From: Polymyxa betae
Lineage: Eukaryota > Endomyxa > Phytomyxea > Plasmodiophorida > Plasmodiophoridae
Direction: 5' to 3'
Length of the DNA: 64,000 nt
Assembly: GCA_003693705.1 (NCBI GenBank)
Contig: RBZT01000672.1
Location: 178,838-242,837 of the forward strand
Of the stretch, positions 1 to 13,536 are shown in pieces. Below the pieces are notes generated by a model that saw only the letters and a list, made by a program, of their open reading frames with translations, was not told the origin of the DNA and ran no database searches. The translations under genes and the position numbers were made by a program. How positions within the stretch are numbered: position 1 is the stretch's first letter; every line of letters starts with the position of its first letter.

Positions 1-492
1 CGAGGATCTCTTGAAGTTTTCTTGGTTCGGTGCCGCATATGCATGACCTGATTGCAAATGCCAATCGTGTGCTGATTGTCTACTACTGTCCTTTTGCTGC
101 TCTGTCTGCGAATAAAGTGCAATTTTGTATATATTCATGTGATAAAGCCCTTGAATCTGGCAGGATATTATTGTAATAAACAATATCTTCTCAAAGCTCT
201 AGAATGCTAGATGATCCCCGGGTGAATATTTTGTGCCCTCGATCGTATTTAGGCCTGAATTGGAAGGACATTCTGCGCCTAGTTTTAGGAGCCCAGCAGT
301 CTAATCGAGACCCCGAATCTCACAAACCGCCTGATCATTCTGCACATGCCAATGTTACTAAAGGCAATCATGGGTTCGGCCATTGATACACGTTGGCATT
401 GTCATGATTCCAAATACATACAGGAACGTGAAGACCGGGAAAACTCGCTCTCGACAACAACGTTTGAAATCGTATCGTAAAACTCTGGTAAC

Positions 493-2924
493 ATGTCCCC
501 CATGTCGCTGTTCATTGCTATCAGCATTGGTCTCATTTCATATTGGTGTGTCTAGACTAAGGTCTCCAATACTTATCGACCTCTACTATCATTTGTGAAC
601 TACTCGTCGGGCATTACGCCAGCCCTGGCTGGGAATGTCACCACCGCCCGCCGCCAGTATCTCTACGTCACACAACGACTTGTTGATCTGACCCGGTCGA
701 CGTCGGCTGCGTTCTTGTCCAGATATACAAACCTATCCAATACCCATCGATATGGGTCATTGGTGCTCACGTACATCGCTTTCTCGATTCGTTCTTTTTT
801 AGAGCTGTCCAGATGCTTTCTTTTGGCCAAAATATTACTTCCTGTCGCATTTGATTTGATCGAAACATTTTTCAGAAATCAAACTGTTGTAATTTGGAAG
901 CGTCCCGAACGCCCACATCGGTTGCTGTCTGCTCTACCTGATATGGGATTCTACATCTCAGAATTGATCGAATATCGAGATCTGTTTCGTCACATTTGCA
1001 AGCAATGCCGAGGAGCAGGCGATGTTCGCGGCCAACAGCAAGAGCATTCTCTGGTCCTGACACGGGCCATGTTCAAGCTCTGGGTTTATCAACATCTGGT
1101 TCAGGCAAAGTCCAGAGAATATCACTGCAAGTTGATCCATTATCTGAACTTAAATGGCAGGGCCTCGCTAGATTTGCTGTTAAACCGCTTCTTTGACCAG
1201 TTCGCCTCAAGCCCCTCGCAAGGTCATTCGAGATTTTCATATTACCCGTTGTTTTCAAGAAAAGTTTACTTGTTTAAGTTTCCACTTTTTCCATTGAAAT
1301 CAGGACTTCAATTTATGTCAATATGCGTTAGGTATGGATTTTACTGATTACTTCTTCATGATCGCCCTGTTAAGCAAAGGCGGATCCTCTCCTGGGTTTC
1401 AATGTGCTTTCGACTGTAAGTGGGACTTTCTTTCGCCGGCATTGTCTAACCCAGCGATCAGCCTACGACTTGAACGGTGACGGCAGTGTCGACAGCCATG
1501 ATATATTCGCTGCAATCTTCCGCGGCTATCAATATATTTTGGGCAATGACATTTATGCTCTTGCTAAGGTTTGTACTGGCCGAAGCAGCTGGTCGACAAT
1601 GTGACGACATTTATAGTGCGTTTCCGGGGGGTCTCGTGAGCGCCCAGCACTGGAAAACGGCCTTGAGCGCGATGCTCCGGTGGTTATCGCCTTTCAGGAT
1701 TTCTACAGCGCCAGCTTAGATGATAGTGAAACTGACCTAGGTAATGATTTCTCCTTAATTGCTCGCACATTCGTCGTTTGACGAAATGGCTTGGTCTTCT
1801 TGCAACAAGTTTTGCTCAAATGCTTTTGACCGTTTCGTTTTATAATTCGTACGTAGTGAATTATGTTAATCCTTTGTTAACATTTAGGAAAACTGATTCT
1901 GGACGTATTCTATCGTCTATTGCGAACTCGATCATCAATTCAGATTTATTCCACATCAGACACCGTATCGCTCATGCAGAATTCGGATCGTCTCCCGCCC
2001 ATTCATAAACGACGTACTGCTGATCGGGCTGTCTCCAGCATGATCCTCCCTGACATTGCTCATCTTACGGTTTGTAACGATCCGCTCCGGATTCTGCTCG
2101 GCAACCGACCCCATTATACTTCAGTCGGAACAAATGATGGGCCTTAAATCGATTTTCGACCACGCTTGTCAGTCACCAACATCTGAAGAGATGTCACGAA
2201 AGGCGCTCGCTGATGCGTTGCATGTTTTCCTGAACGATGCCGCTGTTGTGAGCGATGATGTCATCTACGAATTTCTGACACTTGGTTGGATAGCTGGGTA
2301 ACGATGCTTCATGGAACTGATTTCAGTTCAGGTTTTGACCAGAACCGCACCTGGGCGTTAAGTTTCACCGAATTCGCCCAGCGCATCTCTGAATTATATT
2401 TCGGGTCTGCAGTAGATTTGCATCGTATCGTATTTCATATGATTGATAAGAACAACGACGGTATGTATGCCCATTGCTTGACCATATTTTTGAACCGTAT
2501 TATAGGACAATTGTCCTTACCAGAACTCTATTCGATCTTGGAAGATCCGCGAGTGTCACCAATCTTGAGCAAAGATATTGAACCACTGATGGATTTGATC
2601 GTCAGCAGAAATCACGATCCGGACAAATCCGAAAACGTGGTATACTGGAGTAGTTTGCGATTGTCGGTTATTTGATTTTAGCTTCGGCCTTTATCTTTCA
2701 TGACTTTTAGAGCTCAAAATTGTTTACTGAGATTGCAGGTAACCTTTCATGACGTGACCCGGATATGGAAGAAACCGCAGGCGCTTTCAGTGTTCAAGAA
2801 GGACATCTGGGAGGCCATTGAGCAGCATAACGAAAAGTCTACCGGTGATGAACCTCCAGTGTTGGCCGCCAGATCGGCCCGCGCCATCCCCATATTACTT
2901 CCGCCCATCCTGAAAGTAGATTAA
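493..2924 (+). CDS. MICU-like EF-hand protein (mitochondrial calcium uptake type)
   Basis: Spliced gene; the C-terminal two thirds reads clearly. An exon starting near 1303 gives DYFFMIALLSK followed by the first EF-hand loop DLNGDGSVDSHD (about 1466-1510). This block (a [DS]DYxF segment, a LLS or LLT turn, then an FD-DLNGDG loop) is the arrangement of MICU regulators of the mitochondrial calcium uniporter. A second full loop, DKNNDGQLSLPE, is made across the intron at about 2462-2506. A helical end (HDVTRIWKKPQAL) leads to TAA at 2924. The first loop ends in Asp rather than Glu; the second keeps Glu at position 12. The ATG at 493 opens a hydrophobic stretch (SLFIAISIGLISYW) that could be the inner-membrane anchor, but exons between about 560 and 1300 are unresolved. 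MICU family is likely for the C-terminal half; the start is a guess. It converges on the Tubby gene with about 155 bp between stops. Confidence 0.6.
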
Positions 2925-3079
2925 ATATTCTAGGCATTGAGCACGGGACTTTGGAGAAAACATAATCTGTATTTGGTAGTATTCGATTTGCGTATGCTGC
3001 TGTTTTGACAATATGTAATCTGAAGGCATTTTAGAACACTTTTTATTCTCTGTATTTAGTTGTGTTTAGTTATCGGTTG

Positions 3080-4768
3080 TTATTCGCAAGCTATTTTATA
3101 ATCAAAGCTACTCAATGCAATTGCAAAGGCTTGTAAAGGGGTCAGAGGCGCTCTACATCTCATATTAGTATTGCACACTGACTGCCATAATTGCACCTAC
3201 CTGAAATCCATAGTGAAATTATCTTTGGCGACACGTCCAAATTGCATAACGACAACGCTGTCTTGCGCCGAAGGGGTCACATTCGTCTGAGCTGGCGCAT
3301 GACATCCCGTCTGAATCAGCTGGAAGTTCTTGACACTCGCCATTGTGACGCGCCCATTGAAATTCAACACGTAGGCGCCGACCTCTAATTAAATACCTGT
3401 CAGGTCGCATTTCAGCACAAACAATAGGGAATTACGATCGCTCCATTTCGGAGGTTTGTTCTCCAGACAGAGGATCTTATTAGAAATTAAATGTTCTCCG
3501 CTTTTGAACGCTTCCAAGAGCTCGAGTTTGTCGCTGCTTGCCGATCCTCTGCAGCAATCATCAGGACAATTGTTGTTGTCAATTGAAGGGAACGCACTCG
3601 GAAGGCAGCAAAACAGTCATCTTCCTGGGTCCCCGAGAACCCAGAATATTTGACTGATAAAAGACGCATCCAAGCTCCTATAAGGAATGGTTTACAAATC
3701 GATGTCAATGCAACGTTTTATACCTTTCTGGATGTTTTTGGAGTCATTAGCGAGTCTTGGGTTGCAGAATCTTTCGGTTTCGCTCCACTATCATAAATGG
3801 TAAATTCAGTCCCGATGAAATTCGACCTGTTCCGTTTTTGATCAGTCATGTCGGTGACAATGGGTTTATCAAAGGCGAACCGTAGTTTCCCCACGAAATT
3901 TGAAGAATCCTTATTGAGATCATGGGTATCTTTGGAAATGAGATAATTTGAAGATTTGTTCTTAGTCCTGTACAGAAACCTGTCATCAACCACAACTAAC
4001 CCTGCACCATTGCAACCTTTTCTTTGCTGCCAAAATGAAGTGATCGCCGTTCTTCAAGTAGAGCTCGTATTTTGGATAGAGGCGGTTCTTTAACCCGCTA
4101 CGTTGCCTAATGATGTAGCATTGAAGCTGAGCGGACGGTGGGCTACAATAGCGATCATTTCAGTTGGGTCCCACAACATATAATGCTGGCTCCAACCTGT
4201 TCAGAAACCGGTTCATATCCTTAAAATCGATATCGCCCGGGGAAAGCGCTGATGATGGATCAGGTTCCATAGCGTTGGTATCATTGGATGCGGTTGGGTC
4301 AAAGATGGGCTCGATTGCGTCCGTGCTGCTACTGCTTCCTTCCGAAGATCTTCCTTTCCCATCCTGCTTGCAGTTGAATTCAGATTGACCTTGTAAAAAA
4401 CACCGATTACATCAGTGAAATCATCGGCCACTGAGCTGCTCTGCTTCTTGACGATACGATTGGTTGGGCTGGAGCCAATAACAATCGCTGTGTCGTCACT
4501 CGTCATCTTTATGCTGGAGGCGCCCGCCATTGCCGCCTTCCTGGCCTCTTTCTTTTTTAAAGCTAACGCCCTGGAAATAGCTTCAGTTCCTTCTAGAAGA
4601 AAATACGTTTGTGGTTGTTGTAAGATACCGCTGCTCTGCGAGGATATCTTTCATTTTGTTCTTCTTATCGTCATTGTTGATTGCCGACGCATCTGGCTGG
4701 TTTGGCGGCGATCGGTGAGACCCGTCACTTCCATCAACATCATCAAATATATGTTTATTGACAAACAT
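3080..4768 (-). CDS. Tubby-like protein (TULP)
   Basis: Spliced minus-strand gene of roughly 400 residues. The N-terminal part is charged and low complexity (ends of exons near 4622 and 4390). The C-terminal tubby domain is unmistakable, in order: [116 protein letters not shown] and the terminal KIACE. The family domain is a beta barrel around a central helix that binds phosphoinositides; in ciliated cells Tubby proteins deliver membrane cargo with IFT-A. The start was taken at MFVNKH, the first Met of the first readable exon. An intron spliced at about 4572-4622 joins ILAEQR to [13 protein letters not shown]. Identity is secure; the exact start is not. Confidence 0.93.
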
Positions 4769-5194
4769 GCTGGCAGGAGAAACGATGGGGAACGATCAAT
4801 GGCGGAACCAAAACGATGATGAAGAGCGATCTTGATCGTCTCCGTTGTACCCACTCCAATGTTATTTTCATAGATCATAATAGTGTTAAAAAGGCCAGAT
4901 GTACTTAAGCTATTCTGATTCTCTTACGAAATCCCCGATGCTGGCGTTTTTCATTGCATTTCAGCGCAAAGGAGGCAGGCAGTCAAACTTGAGCCTTTCT
5001 TAAAACTCAGAAGCAGAGCAATGTTCTACAACCTCGGATGTCAGAGTGAGACTTACTATGTCGATTGATAACGACCCGTAGATATGATGTTTTTCCTCTT
5101 TTCATTCATCCCGACTGGTCTAGTCGCTATAAACATATTTCGGCGATATATCAAACCGATTTAATCAAATCGTATATGTTGTTTAATTCCTAGT
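4769..5194. other. Gap between Tubby start and myosin-ARM 3' end
   Basis: No frame with family resemblance was found. This should hold the Tubby promoter and 5' UTR and the 3' UTR of the long myosin gene. Short frames on both strands here are no longer than expected by chance. Confidence 0.4.
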
Positions 5195-8100
5195 TTAACT
5201 AATTGTCTCATTTCCGCCAATATTGATAACTGTAGCGAATATATTTCTGAATCTGCTTAAAGCTCCTGTGTTCGAGTCAGTTGAGGGCCTCGAAGGAGAA
5301 TGCGATCTGGTCTGCGAAGGAGATGGAGCTCGCGAGTCTGAAGATATGTTCTTGATACAGCGTGTTGCACGCTCAACGAATGCTGGGTAATGCGGGCATG
5401 AGTTTACTAGCATGGTATCCAGGGTCCGCAGCAGACCAGAATCACGTATTGGAGATCGTAGTCTTACATGACGAGATAATCTGATCGAACAGTTTTGTCA
5501 GAAGAACCAACAAGAGTACAACTAGCCTGAAACCTCTGCAAAGCTAATCCTAGTGCATCACAGCATTGTTCTCTTTCGGGAGATTCTGCTGAGTTTGTCA
5601 TCGCATGAAGCGCAGCGTCCAGGGCTGACAGCACCTATGTGATCAAATGAGTTCAACAAAAATGAGCAAAAGTTATAAACAGAACCTGCAACTCATATAG
5701 CTGCATTGAAGTGTGCTCCTCTATTGCTAGAAACGCTATAACCGATGCTGCACCCGTTGATCCCGACGGAAGTAGAACCGATAGCGAAGAAGGCGATAAG
5801 GGATGCTCTTCTAGATCCAGAGATTGGCGACGAAGAACGGTTATCGCAACCTGTAATTCAACCGAACAAGTCAGTCAAAGTAGATTGTAAGCTAACAAAC
5901 TATACCTCTGCGACTACTGCAGTATCAATCATGTCCATGAGGAGCTGTGTAGCGATCGACTTCTTAATGTTAGGAAATGTTGAGAATGCTAGATTTTATA
6001 TTACGTACACGATTGGCTTCAGTGTGCAGAGACGCCTGGAACGATTGAGACGCTTCAGACACAGTTAACAACAAAGTGAACATGTCGGGCGTCAGGAGTT
6101 CATTCGCAGGGCCTGATTGGCGAACGTGAGATACGCAATGTCCAATGATAGTCAACCAGGCTGATAAGAGCCGCCAGTCTCTCATCACATTATTATTAAG
6201 AGCGTTCATTACCTGATCGCATTCAGATGTCATTGCATTTCAACTTTTTCAGTAAACCGACCACAACTTCAGAAACATTTCTCGAATAAACTGCTGGAGC
6301 AATCTTGAACACAGATGGAAGCATTGAAGCAACAGCATTGGTGACACGTTCATCGACACCGACGTAATACGACAATATCGACAGCAAAGTGGCGGGCATA
6401 CCGGGAACTTGCAGTAGGATAGAACCTATTCAGAATTAAGTTCGATTATATCGGAGCATTATCTAAATTAGTATTACTGGGGAATGTTGTTAAAAGCTTG
6501 ACGCAAAGTGTTGGAGATGATTGAGCGAAGCTCTGCATTGCCGAATGGCATAGATTAAGTTGAGCAATACCATCCTCCTAGAAGCACACTGAGATTCATA
6601 GAGTAACAAATGATACCAAAAGTTACTCTGCGAGCTGATGAAGCGAAAAGCGCTACAGCGATGTCCAAATTGGCTGCCACTGCAGTTTTGAAGTCATAAA
6701 ATTGGTCAAGCAATTAAGCAAAATTGTTGATTACCTATTTTGTCACAGCAAATTTTAACCCCTCTCACGAACCGCAACCCGCTACATTGTCGGAACTGAA
6801 CTTGAGCAGCTAATCAACGTAAGCAAAGAGATTTCATATCGACCAACTCCTTACGCCATGATTGTTGCAAGAGTAATGCAAGCGAGTGAATCGCAAGCGA
6901 AGAAGCGCACATGGCGTTCTTAGATGCCTGGCATTGATGGCTGCTTTGTAGAGTGTATATCAGAACGTTTACGACACCCAAATCAACCTTGGGAGAATTA
7001 AGCCGTTTCCATCTATCAGTTACCAGATTGACTACCAGAGATTTGACTCGATCTTCGACAGAAGAAAGGGCGGATATTGTCGAAAGGGCATATAAGCAGG
7101 CTTGAGATGATGATGATCGATTACGTAAGATATCAAAGAGAAGTGGAACTGGATCCTGAGAAATCAAGTCAGATTGGCTTAGAGCAATCCAAACTGGTTT
7201 AACTTGAATGGGATGTCTTGAAAAAATGGAATGACAAGCACGAATGATTTCTAAATCATGGAAATTTAGATCCAAGCATTCAGCAAGCGCAAAGGTCATG
7301 TTTTTCGTTAAAGTATTAGCATCTTTAGACAGGATTCGCATTGCTACAAGACATGTAGATCCACCTAATGGATTATATCTACGTAGGCACTCCACAATAG
7401 CATCGCAATCAACACTTATTGGTGTACTCTGGTCTGATTTACTCAATAAGTAATTTTGACTTTATGAGCAATTCTACCACTTACCGTATGTAGCCAGTTC
7501 TAAAAGCAGCTCGAGTAGTGGTTGTCCATTTCTTGGAGGGCTTACTTCTTTCAATCGCTGTTGAATATGCCTTGAAGGCGTCACTCATTATGGGCGTAAG
7601 AGCGGAACACGAATTCGGAAATACCTTACAGATGAATCGGTTAGAAACTCATCGATCAATAAAGGATATGCTTTCACCAAAGCAAGAGCTAGTTGGGCAC
7701 CATGGTCGGCGAACGTTCCATTTTCCACGCTCAGCCCCTAATGAAACTATTTAACGGCGGTTATGTGCTTTATGACGAGATTACGTGGAGAGCCAACTCG
7801 ACTGGACTCTTCGTCAATTCTGATATAATATCCAGAGTGGATGAATTCCCAATCACCTGGGGATGCAGCAGAAGCAGAATAATGTCACCATATATTGACG
7901 TTAGCAGCGGGTCTGAATCTGCGACAGCATATGTTTACTCCCATAGTTATAGAGCCACGACTACCTTTACGGTCATGGAATGACCAGGATTGGATTACGG
8001 CCTCAATCCCGCCCAGACGGATTAAAACAGCTATGGCAGGTGGATGCTTCCAGATTAGATTCGCCAAAACAGATGAGCAATGCTTTGAAAGTGATACGTC

Positions 8101-11100
8101 ATTCGGGCGACAATACAGACATATCTGAAAGATTTCGGTTATTCAAAACCTAAAGAGGATTTGCGACAGATGACAACCGTGATTCCTTTTACGATCTCAA
8201 CATCTTCGGCGATCGCTTCAGCACCTAGAATATCTCTGAGCATGTAATGCATGAAGACAAGTGAAAAACTACCGGCAGGCAACGATACGATATGTTGCAA
8301 AACTTTCAAAGCTATTTCAGCTTCACCATCATCAAAAACTGTTGGCTACAATGGTCTTAAGTCTCCAGCGAAAAATATAAAAAAAATATTCTATCGGTAC
8401 CTTACTACAAGAGAAAAACATTGCTTCTTTGACTTTGATCATACCGCCAGCATTGATGAATCTTGTTATATTCCCGGTCGAGATTGCGATCAGATAGAGC
8501 AGCTGCACAGATTCAACGTCGCTTCCGAGCATTAAAACAATATGACGTAAGTGCCGGCATCGGGCGATGGATTCTGCATATGACCTGTCTAACATTCTGT
8601 GAGTTAGCTCTGACCAGCCGTATAGAGAATCTAAACCTGCTGTAGCTTTATCCAATACGTGTTTTAGCAGTATTGGGAAATCTGCAGATGTTCCAGGATC
8701 GCAGAGCGCGGCCTTGACCAAACGTTTGGCTTCAATCGGTAATCCATCCAATTCAGGCAGCGGATCATCTTCATCAGGAGTGTTCAATGGAACAGATCCA
8801 ATAGCGTCGTGCTTGAAAGCATCGCTGTTTTGCTCCTGCTTTTTTACTGACATAGCAGAATCCTCCTGACAATGGATCGGCAACAGTAAGGCTAGAGCAA
8901 CGTTAACGAACCTGAATTTCAGTTGTTGACGAATCCGCTTTCTCAGGCTCGATTGGCGCCCCTGTCCATTGGACAGGTTTCGGGTGCTGAAGGCGTGATA
9001 CATGTCCTCTCCACAGTGACTGAATTTTGATTGAAGAGCTCCATCGAATTCGCAGATACCTGTAAAGCAATCAGGATCAATGTTAAAAGCGTTTTAGCCT
9101 GAGCCGACTCACTTTCGAATGGACTGTTGCAAGAAGATACACGCCTTCCTTTTTAAACGGTATCGACTTCGATGCTGCATACCCCGAACATGGCGCTGGA
9201 TTTTGGTAGCCATTTCAGCAAGGACACAGCCGACCAAGGCTTCCAAGCGTTCATATACACTTGCTTTAAAAAAAACTTTCGATTTGCCGATTTGTACCAA
9301 GGGCGACGGGAACTCAAGTCCAAGAAATTGGAAGAGAAAAGCAACTATTCGTAGATGAGACAAGGGTGTCAAAAATAATAATATCGGTATGCATTACGCT
9401 GTTCCTTTTGAGATAAGGATAGATTACGTGTTTGAGGGCAAAGTGTTCCAAATCTTTTGAAAAGAGAATCGAATGAATGTCCTGGGAAGAAAGTGAGTTG
9501 AATTGAGTTCATATATCTTATACTCACTTTGCGGGTACCCATCGGACCTTATTCGAATGGCCTCGACAATCCCAATGTCTCTTAGTTGACCTGGAACAAA
9601 AGCTCTCAATGTCCTTCAAACCAATATATAAATTCACATATATTTACCCGCAACCATTTTGGAGTCGAATGTCAAAGGGGCATTAGCACTGTTCGATTTG
9701 ATGCAGCGAACAAAGTGAGGATCGCAACTTGACAAACGCGCCGTCAAATCGATTAAGGATTCGTAGAATTGTACCACCAATGTCTTCTTTGAGGTCCCAA
9801 TGACGTTAACGCTTTTACGTGTGTCTCTTTGTATGTTCGATGGGCTTTGCCTTGTAACAGCCACGATATCATCGAATAGATGCGCAATGAAAATCGAATG
9901 ACACTTTGAAATTAACTTGAATCAAATGTTAATTCAAACGCAGCCAGACGACCAGATGAACTTACAGCTGTTAGGCTGGTGGAGAACTGTTGCCGATTCT
10001 TGACAAGAAATCCTGTCACTGTATAAGCAACGGTACCGCAGTAATGCTTGATGCTGAACATGTCTCCTCCAAATCGCTGGCGTATGAAATGGGCGTTCTG
10101 TACCAAGAAATTCCGATTAAACAAGAGATACCATTATGCCATTTACTGACTTGAGCTGTGGTACCAGTGAAATTTTGTTCCATTTTGGTCAGCAACGTGG
10201 CATCAGTTGCTTTGGGAAACTTCGATTCCTCATCAAGAATGCGAATCAGGCCTAAAGGCGTCTAGATGGAAGTCAGATAGCATTTAAAATTAACAAAACG
10301 GTTATCTGAACCTGCTCAAACAGATCGATACAAGGCTGGTTATTATGATACACAATGTGACCAATGTCAATCCCCTCAGAAGCATATGCATCCAGTTCGA
10401 ATTTGAACATGTAGTCGTTAAAAAGAACTAAGAGACGTTAAACGTAGTCAGAAAATCGCCTGCTAGGCATACGCTGCAATCTCTCATTGGCGTAGTTGAT
10501 ACAGAGCTGCTCAAATGAATTCGTTTTGAAAGATTCAAATCCGAAAATATCCAGAAGCAGAACCGAAGCACAAGCTTGGTGCTTATCGCTTTCAAATTCT
10601 TGATTCAGTCGCCGGATGATGAATTGAAAGCAGCGCTCATATAGTTGCTGTGCCAGCGTATCCCGTGTACTTGATGCCTAAACAGTTTATTGTGAGCCAA
10701 AAACAAAACTCATGGCTTTGTAACCTGTTCTGTGTCATTCTGCATGAAAACCGTTTCATCTCGAACATACGACACCCGTTTGGTTAGAGCCAGTGAGAGC
10801 TCATCAATAGGGCAGCCCAATATTTCGCTTACGGTCAACAAAGATTCCCCTGATCGAAGACTCAGCATAAAATATTTGGATAACAATCAACAGTTCATTA
10901 CAGACCCGATAAACTTTGGTCTACATTGGCGGCGGCAGACTCCGAATCAGTAAACTTTATATTGCCTAAATGTAGAATGGCACACATTACTTCCATCAGA
11001 TTGCTGCATTCTTCTTCAGTGAATCGTGATACAAGCATTGAATCCTGAACGTGAAAGTCATCAATGGAGAGATATTATAAACATGACGGTCGCACTAGAA

Positions 11101-12428
11101 GAGACTGATATTCGGAAGCAGGATCCTCCCCATTGATTTCGTAGCAACCAGTTCCGTTTAAATATGACAGGAAATTACGTTCCGGCAACCGCCATTTTGC
11201 TGCGATTTTACTTTAGTGCATTGCGTTGAGTTGGCCTCCGCAATGCAGGGATTCATACCTTTGAAATCTTTTGGTGCGCCAGCCATAATGTAATAAAATA
11301 TATGGAAATTTCTTTCGTTTGTATTCTGCACTGAAACACGCGACTACGAAGAAAAAACTGAGTTAGAGATAACGACTCAGCATGCGAAGAACCTTCTCTA
11401 GTAGATCTGGAGCATACAGTAAGTTAAGTTAAACAATCATATTGGTCTGTGGATTGAGACTTACAAGACTCGAACTTAGCGCCGACCAGCGTTCCACTTT
11501 CATTGAATTGACATTCGAACAGCTTCCCCTGTTCAAGATGTTAATAATTTCTTAAAGTAGGAACTGTTCACAACAAATCGGCTCGAGTTATGATTGCGGA
11601 CAGTTTTCGCATTGCCAAATGCCTCTAAGACGCAGCTCGTGCTAACGACTCGCTTATCGATTCCATCAGTTTCACAGCCAGCGTTAGCGCTCTTTTTCGA
11701 CAGATGTTTGACAATAAACTTGTTGGCCTCCGTCTTTCCAGCGCCGGATTCCCCGCTAACACTGAAATCAGAAAGCAGTTCATCAAGTGCCACATATCGA
11801 CCTAATGATAACGGCCTGATTACGCCTGCTCGCTCTCATCTGCCTGTATACATCATCTGCAAACCCATAGATATGCGGTTGCATTTGATTGTTGCCATCA
11901 GGATACAGTGGAAAAGAGCCGCGTCGTATCTGGTTGATGGCCTCATCATAAGACGATACTGCTGCGAATGGGTTCACCGACACGAGTATGTCGGCGATTT
12001 TAGTCTAAATGGCCAATTGATTAGGATGACCCCAACATGAACAGAATACGCCATAACGTTACATATATCAGTTGTCGCTGGAAACGCAGACGCAGATTTT
12101 GGAGAACAGAAGCCTCGTGCAGGCTGCTCATTGTTGTCATGTCTGAGAAGCCATTATCAGGATATGTTATGCCGCTGAGGCATGACGATGCATGAACGGA
12201 ATGCATCTATAAAGGTCCACTTAGGTATCGGAGGCTGTGGAAATGGCTTCGCCTTACATTCCCAGCGGCATCGCATACTCGAATGGTGTTTTCGTCAACC
12301 TGGCCTTGAACAATGCAATCGGTCCAGACTTCTTTCTCGTCTGGTATATACACATGCGTTGCCTGCAGAGTCATGGAAGACAGCCGGCGTGGTTCAGAAG
12401 CCATCGCCTTTGTAGTGCCCTGAGCCAC
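5195..12428 (-). CDS. Myosin heavy chain with two IQ motifs and a long ARM/HEAT-like tail
   Basis: Very long spliced gene, by estimate about 1,700-1,900 residues. Motor head, 12428 to about 9110: N-terminal segment [26 protein letters not shown]-loop [10 protein letters not shown], switch I NHNSSRF, switch II DIFGFE, actin-binding region [11 protein letters not shown] and converter KSKVFF. Two IQ motifs follow ([25 protein letters not shown] across the intron at about 9060-9110). Coding then runs on without a gene boundary: intron at about 8865-8912, then acidic linker and helical repeats such as RRLVK-type pairs, [30 protein letters not shown] and [10 protein letters not shown], spaced like Armadillo repeats, down to about 5,470 and a Ser-rich end near 5195. 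The tail is about 900 residues with no coiled coil seen. Myosin identity is certain. That the tail is one protein rests on manual splicing and continuous frame; the last exon junction did not resolve. Confidence 0.8.
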
Positions 12429-12702
12429 TGTTAGGAGGGAGTACTAGGCCAGATATTTGACGATCTTTCTATTAGAGAATTTTTCGTACATACAGTAAGT
12501 ATGTCTCTTTGATAAACTAGGTTTGTCACTTTTTAATAGCTCTTTCCTATCTGCCTACTATTTGTCGAATTGCCTAATGTGTAAAAAGAACATGTGCGAA
12601 ATCAACAGCTGTTATTTCATATCACAAGGAACAATTAAAGCAGCAAGTTGGAACCGAAATCGAGTGATTGTACTAAATAGTATCTGTTTTATGGCATGCG
12701 GA

Positions 12703-13194
12703 TTACACGCGGCGACTCGGGGATCCACCAAGTACACGAACAGCTTTGCCATACCGATTATAGTATTTGAAATCTTGTGGAGCAATTCCCATTACTGATG
12801 AAGCCTTGATTGTACGAGGAGACAATGGCGAACGTAGATTTCCTGTTCCAACCTGCAGATTCTTATATAGAATAAAATTTCGACAACATCAATTTACCTC
12901 TAGTTGATTTGTGTCCAATTGAGCAGTACGGCTGCTTTCAAGTATGCTTTCACATCTTGCATTACACCACATCTCTCGAAGCTGGACGTATTCATCATAC
13001 GATGGCATATCTTCTCTGAAACGTAGCCGAGCGATCTTTGACGAACAAACTAATCCGAGATAATCGCTGTAGAGCTCGATGTCTGCATACGCAAGCCCGA
13101 GATATGACGTTAGCTTGATCCATCTCAAAGCTTCGGCTGCAGATACAGGGACCTGCCTGGTGCTGTCTCTGTTAATCTTGGCGATAGGCATCAT
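12703..13194 (-). CDS. Hypothetical protein, about 150 residues, two exons
   Basis: Starts at a Met-Met pair (13194) and runs MMPIAKINRDSTRQ, SAAEALRWIKLTSYLGLAYADIELYSD and FREDMPSYDEYVQLREMW, then TNQLE at a donor. A 45-nt intron (about 12852-12896) joins to VGTGNLRSPLSPRTIKAS and FKYYNRYGKAVRVLGG, ending TAA at 12703. Composition and the clean splice argue for a real gene. I do not recognise the family. No signal peptide or membrane segment is seen. It lies between the myosin start and CFAP77 and is divergent from CFAP77, so they probably share a promoter region at about 13200-13530. Confidence 0.45.
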
Positions 13195-13536
13195 CAATGA
13201 TCGCAATTTGAGTCAATTCGCAATGAAGGAATTCCTGGTGGCCCTGACAACTGCCAACTACCGACTCTGTAACAGAGAGAAGGCTGCTGCATCTATCATA
13301 GCCAGCCCCTATGAATATCCTTCTTTACGTATAATTCACTTATCTACGGGGGGGCATGTACTACTCAGCTACATCGTTTTCATTATCAACTGATGAAGCG
13401 ATGGGGGAAATGATGAACAGCTCCAAATTGATAATAGCAATCAAGGCAATGCCTGGGTACTACCGGCCTTGCGCTTAGGATACAGAGCCGCCCGTTGACG
13501 AAGATCAACGAACAAGACGAGTCCAATCCAATTTAA

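Noticed and set aside
2-46. Fifteen-codon open end reading EDLLKFSWFGAAYA then TGA at the left edge.
   Set aside because: Could be the end of a gene from outside the window, but too short to support.
595-1347. 250-codon plus-strand frame beginning at GTG.
   Set aside because: It has no family resemblance, starts with a non-ATG codon and crosses what must be introns of the MICU-like gene (the true exon at 1303 is in another frame).
10732-10953. Plus-strand frame inside the myosin gene.
   Set aside because: It is the complement of clear motor-domain exons (SKRVS-type helix and the preceding block), so a shadow.
13440-13520. GC-rich stretch that looked like a possible tRNA or small RNA.
   Set aside because: No cloverleaf, anticodon arm or T-loop consensus could be formed.
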